Source: Thermoplasmatota archaeon
GTDB lineage: Archaea > Thermoplasmatota > JAQUQK01
NCBI GenBank assembly: GCA_028716125.1
Contig: JAQUQK010000007.1
Coordinates: 12,418-20,538, forward strand
DNA: 8,121 nucleotides
Direction of reading: 5' to 3'
The position numbers and the translations under genes were made by a program. This document shows positions 6,045-8,121 of the stretch, one piece after another. Every line of letters starts with the position of its first letter. The stretch's first letter is position 1. The notes under the pieces were generated by a model. The model was not told where the DNA came from. It made no database searches and saw only the letters and a program-made list of their open reading frames with translations.

Positions 6045-7487
6045 ATGCCATCAAAGAGCATATTTGACTTTTCAAATTCTGGCGATGCGGCGAAGAATGA
6101 AGAGACTAAGGAGAAAAAGGCGCCCCGCGAAAAGCACAAGCGCGAAGCGCCTAGAAGCGCCGCCGCGCATAAGCACGAAATCTCAAAATCCAAAATCGCG
6201 CAGCCGCCAGCGCCAGTTCCGCCAAAAAAAGAAGGCACAATAAGATTTGCCCATCTTGCCGATTGTCATCTTGGCGCATTCAGGGATGACACCCTTCGCG
6301 AACTGAACATCAAGGCATTCGAGAACGCAATTGACAAAAGCGTTGCAGAAGGCGCGGATTTCATAATAATAGCGGGAGACTTGTTTCACACCAACGTGCC
6401 TGACATGCGCGTTGCGGAGAGGTGCGCAAGGAAGCTTCGCCACCTTAAGGAAAAAGGAATCGAGGTTTTCGTACTCTACGGCTCGCACGACTACAGCCCG
6501 AACGAGAAGTCGATAATTGATGTTCTCAAGGGCGCTGGACTTTTCAATAAACTTGGCGGCGGTGAATATGTAGGCGACAAACTAAAGCTCAAGCCATCGG
6601 AGTTTCGCGGAATACCAATCATTGGCTTGCTGGCGCGAACTAGCGGTCTTGAAAAATCGGATTACGAACATCTTGACACGGAGGCGCTGGAAGCGCTTCC
6701 GAACCCCAAGATTTTCGTTTATCATTCTGCAATCGCAGAATACCGCCCATCTTTCCTCAAAGACGCGGAATGCGTTCCGCTTTCGCTGTTTCCAAAAGGA
6801 TTTGCATATTACGCCGGAGGGCACGTCCACGAGCGCAGGGAAGTCGATGAAAGAGGATATGGAACTTTCGTTTTTCCCGGGCACACTTTCGGCGCGGATT
6901 TCCGCGACCTTGAATCTGATGCAGAGGAAGCGCCGGGATTTTACATTGTAGACATTGAAAGCGGCGCAATAAATCTGCATTTTGTTCCAGTTGAAATCCC
7001 GGAAATTATGCTTGCTGATTTCAAGGCGGACGGCAAAGGGGCGCTCGAATTCAAGGAAGAATTGCAGCATTGGGCCAACGGCGGAAATTTCGCCGGAAAA
7101 ATCGTGATGCTTAGAGTCGCTGGAAAGCTTGCAAGCGGAAAGCCGAATGAAGTGGAATTGGAAAAAATCCGCGAAACTGTCCTGGAAAAAGGAGCGCTTG
7201 TCTGCGTCTTAAATCGCGGCTCATTGTCGTCGGCAGAGCGCCTTGCGGTTCAAATCGACACGAGCAAAAGCAAGGATGAAATCGAGCGAGAGATAATCGG
7301 CGAATTCGTTTCAAAAGCGTCTTTCAAGGACGATGCGCTTAACGGAAAGAAAGGCGCGGAACTTGCAATTTCGCTTTCTGGCGCATTAAAGCAGGAGCAG
7401 CGCGCCAATGAGACAAAGGACACTTACCACAGGCGCGTTTTCGGGGATGTAAGGAAAGTTATGGATTCTGCGGAGGGGCAGAAATGA
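6045..7487 (+). CDS. mre11: Mre11 double-strand-break repair nuclease with extra N-terminal tail
   Basis: Mre11 is the Mn-dependent exo/endonuclease partner of Rad50. This one has 480 residues. The calcineurin-like phosphoesterase motifs are all present in order: LADCHLG (71-77; D73, H75), AGDLFH (110-115; D112), YGSHDYSP (145-152), VYHSAI (225-230; H227), and GGHVHER (258-264; H260, H262) followed by FPGHTFGADF (277-286). The capping and Rad50-binding region follows to the C-terminus. There are two oddities. About 65 residues precede the domain, rich in Lys, Glu, Ala and Pro and probably disordered; most archaeal Mre11 proteins begin at the first strand. No ATG, GTG or TTG codon lies in frame between Met1 and the domain, so the tail is not a mis-called start. 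Also, the usual GNHD motif reads GSHD here. The stop overlaps the rad50 start (ATGA). Confidence 0.96.
   Translation: MPSKSIFDFSNSGDAAKNEETKEKKAPREKHKREAPRSAAAHKHEISKSKIAQPPAPVPPKKEGTIRFAHLADCHLGAFRDDTLRELNIKAFENAIDKSVAEGADFIIIAGDLFHTNVPDMRVAERCARKLRHLKEKGIEVFVLYGSHDYSPNEKSIIDVLKGAGLFNKLGGGEYVGDKLKLKPSEFRGIPIIGLLARTSGLEKSDYEHLDTEALEALPNPKIFVYHSAIAEYRPSFLKDAECVPLSLFPKGFAYYAGGHVHERREVDERGYGTFVFPGHTFGADFRDLESDAEEAPGFYIVDIESGAINLHFVPVEIPEIMLADFKADGKGALEFKEELQHWANGGNFAGKIVMLRVAGKLASGKPNEVELEKIRETVLEKGALVCVLNRGSLSSAERLAVQIDTSKSKDEIEREIIGEFVSKASFKDDALNGKKGAELAISLSGALKQEQRANETKDTYHRRVFGDVRKVMDSAEGQK
7472..7476 (+). promoter_or_regulatory. Strong ribosome binding site of rad50
   Basis: GGAGG, followed by two more G, lies inside the last codons of mre11, 7 bases before the rad50 ATG at 7484. 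It is the strongest Shine-Dalgarno site in the window. With the ATGA overlap it suggests translational coupling that keeps Mre11 and Rad50 in balance. Confidence 0.75.
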
Positions 7488-8121
7488 TAATAAAATCCCT
7501 CAAGCTCAAAAACGTCCGCAGCTACAAGGAAGCGGACTTGACTTTCCCAAAGGGAACAATACTCTTTGAAGGGGATATTGGCGCGGGAAAATCAACAGTG
7601 CTTCACGCAATTGAATTTGCGCTCTTCGGCTTCTCGGACATAGACAGCGAATTCATTCTCCGCCGCGGCGAGAGCAAGGCGATGGTGGAACTGGAGATGG
7701 AAATGGACGGGCGCTCCTATATATTCCACCGTGAAATCCAGGGAAATTCAATCAAGAAATGCTGGATTGAAACCGAAGGCGCGAAAACGGAATATTCGAG
7801 CGAAGAAATGAAGGCCGAAGTCCTGAAAATTCTGAAATTCCGCGACAAATCATCCGGAAAATCGCGCGTTCTCACATACCGATACGCATTTTTCACCCCG
7901 CAGGAATCAATGAAAGAAATTCTTGGCGCCAGCAGGGACGAGCGCCTTGACACTCTCCGCAAAGCGTTTGGAGTCGAAGAATATAGAATCGCCCGCGACA
8001 ACGCAAAAGAGTTCAGAAGGTCGCTTTCGCCGGAAATTGAAAACCTCAATGGGCAGGCACTCGACCTTGATGAAAAGGAGCAGCTGCTGAAAGAGGCGCA
8101 GGCGCAAAAGTCTGGCGCAGA
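7484..8121 (+). CDS. rad50: Rad50 ATPase, N-terminal part (runs off the window)
   Basis: Rad50 is the SMC-like ABC ATPase that clamps DNA ends and controls the Mre11 nuclease. From the ATG at 7484 the frame stays open to the window edge: 212 full codons. The protein begins MIIKSLKLKNVRSYKEADL, the standard first strand and Arg/Ser-Tyr loop. Walker A is GDIGAGKST (30-38), followed by the helix VLHAIEFALFGF. The Q-loop is FFTPQESMKEIL with Gln140. The sequence after about residue 150 (SRDERLDTLRKAFGVEEYRIARDNA) leads into the coiled coil. Signature motif, Walker B, the coiled-coil apex and the CXXC zinc hook lie outside. The start codon overlaps the mre11 stop by 4 bases (ATGA) and has a strong GGAGG site. 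Identification is secure from motifs and from the Mre11 neighbour. Confidence 0.96.
   Translation, partial: MIIKSLKLKNVRSYKEADLTFPKGTILFEGDIGAGKSTVLHAIEFALFGFSDIDSEFILRRGESKAMVELEMEMDGRSYIFHREIQGNSIKKCWIETEGAKTEYSSEEMKAEVLKILKFRDKSSGKSRVLTYRYAFFTPQESMKEILGASRDERLDTLRKAFGVEEYRIARDNAKEFRRSLSPEIENLNGQALDLDEKEQLLKEAQAQKSGA

Noticed and set aside
1..8121. CRISPR array, tRNA or rRNA genes, insertion sequence or phage genes
   Set aside because: No spaced direct repeats, no cloverleaf-like segment in the short intergenic gaps, and no transposase or integrase motif in any real gene.

Overview
This is archaeal DNA. The evidence is a RadA recombinase, the archaeal NurA-HerA-Mre11-Rad50 end-resection set, a ubiquitin-like MoaD/SAMP protein, archaeal TATA boxes placed so that several transcripts would have almost no leader, and TTG and GTG starts alongside GGAGG-type ribosome sites within the operon. 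I cannot place the lineage securely. The wording of RadA and Mre11 would fit a euryarchaeal or DPANN-type genome, but that is only an impression.

Layout. Positions 929 to 1 (minus strand) hold radA, cut by the left edge of the window. A 105-base divergent promoter region (930-1034) separates it from a plus-strand gene for a large multi-span membrane protein (1035-2918). That protein has a GT-C glycosyltransferase-like N-terminal part and an extracytoplasmic C-terminal domain packed with N-glycosylation sequons. An 80-base gap follows, holding a small hairpin and a TATA box. Next is an 85-residue MoaD/ThiS/SAMP-type beta-grasp protein ending in Gly-Gly (2999-3256). From 3313 to the right edge the plus strand carries one compact operon: nurA (TTG start), herA, mre11 and rad50, the last cut by the window end. 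Spacings are 13 bases, 16 bases and a 4-base ATGA overlap.

How the genes work together. Rad50-Mre11 recognise and open broken DNA ends. HerA (hexameric translocase) with NurA (nuclease) resects the ends to 3' single strands, and RadA coats these for strand exchange. The window therefore holds most of the archaeal double-strand-break repair route. The membrane protein and the ubiquitin-like protein have no obvious link to it.

The systems here are known ones; I do not see a wholly new one. The points worth a second look are: the ~65-residue charged N-terminal extension on Mre11, which must be real because no start codon lies between it and the nuclease domain; Ser in place of Asn in the Mre11 GNHD metal motif; nine sequons in 115 residues of the membrane protein; a near-identical TATA/ACGCC element in the two divergent promoters; the nurA-first gene order; and the unassigned role of the MoaD-like protein.
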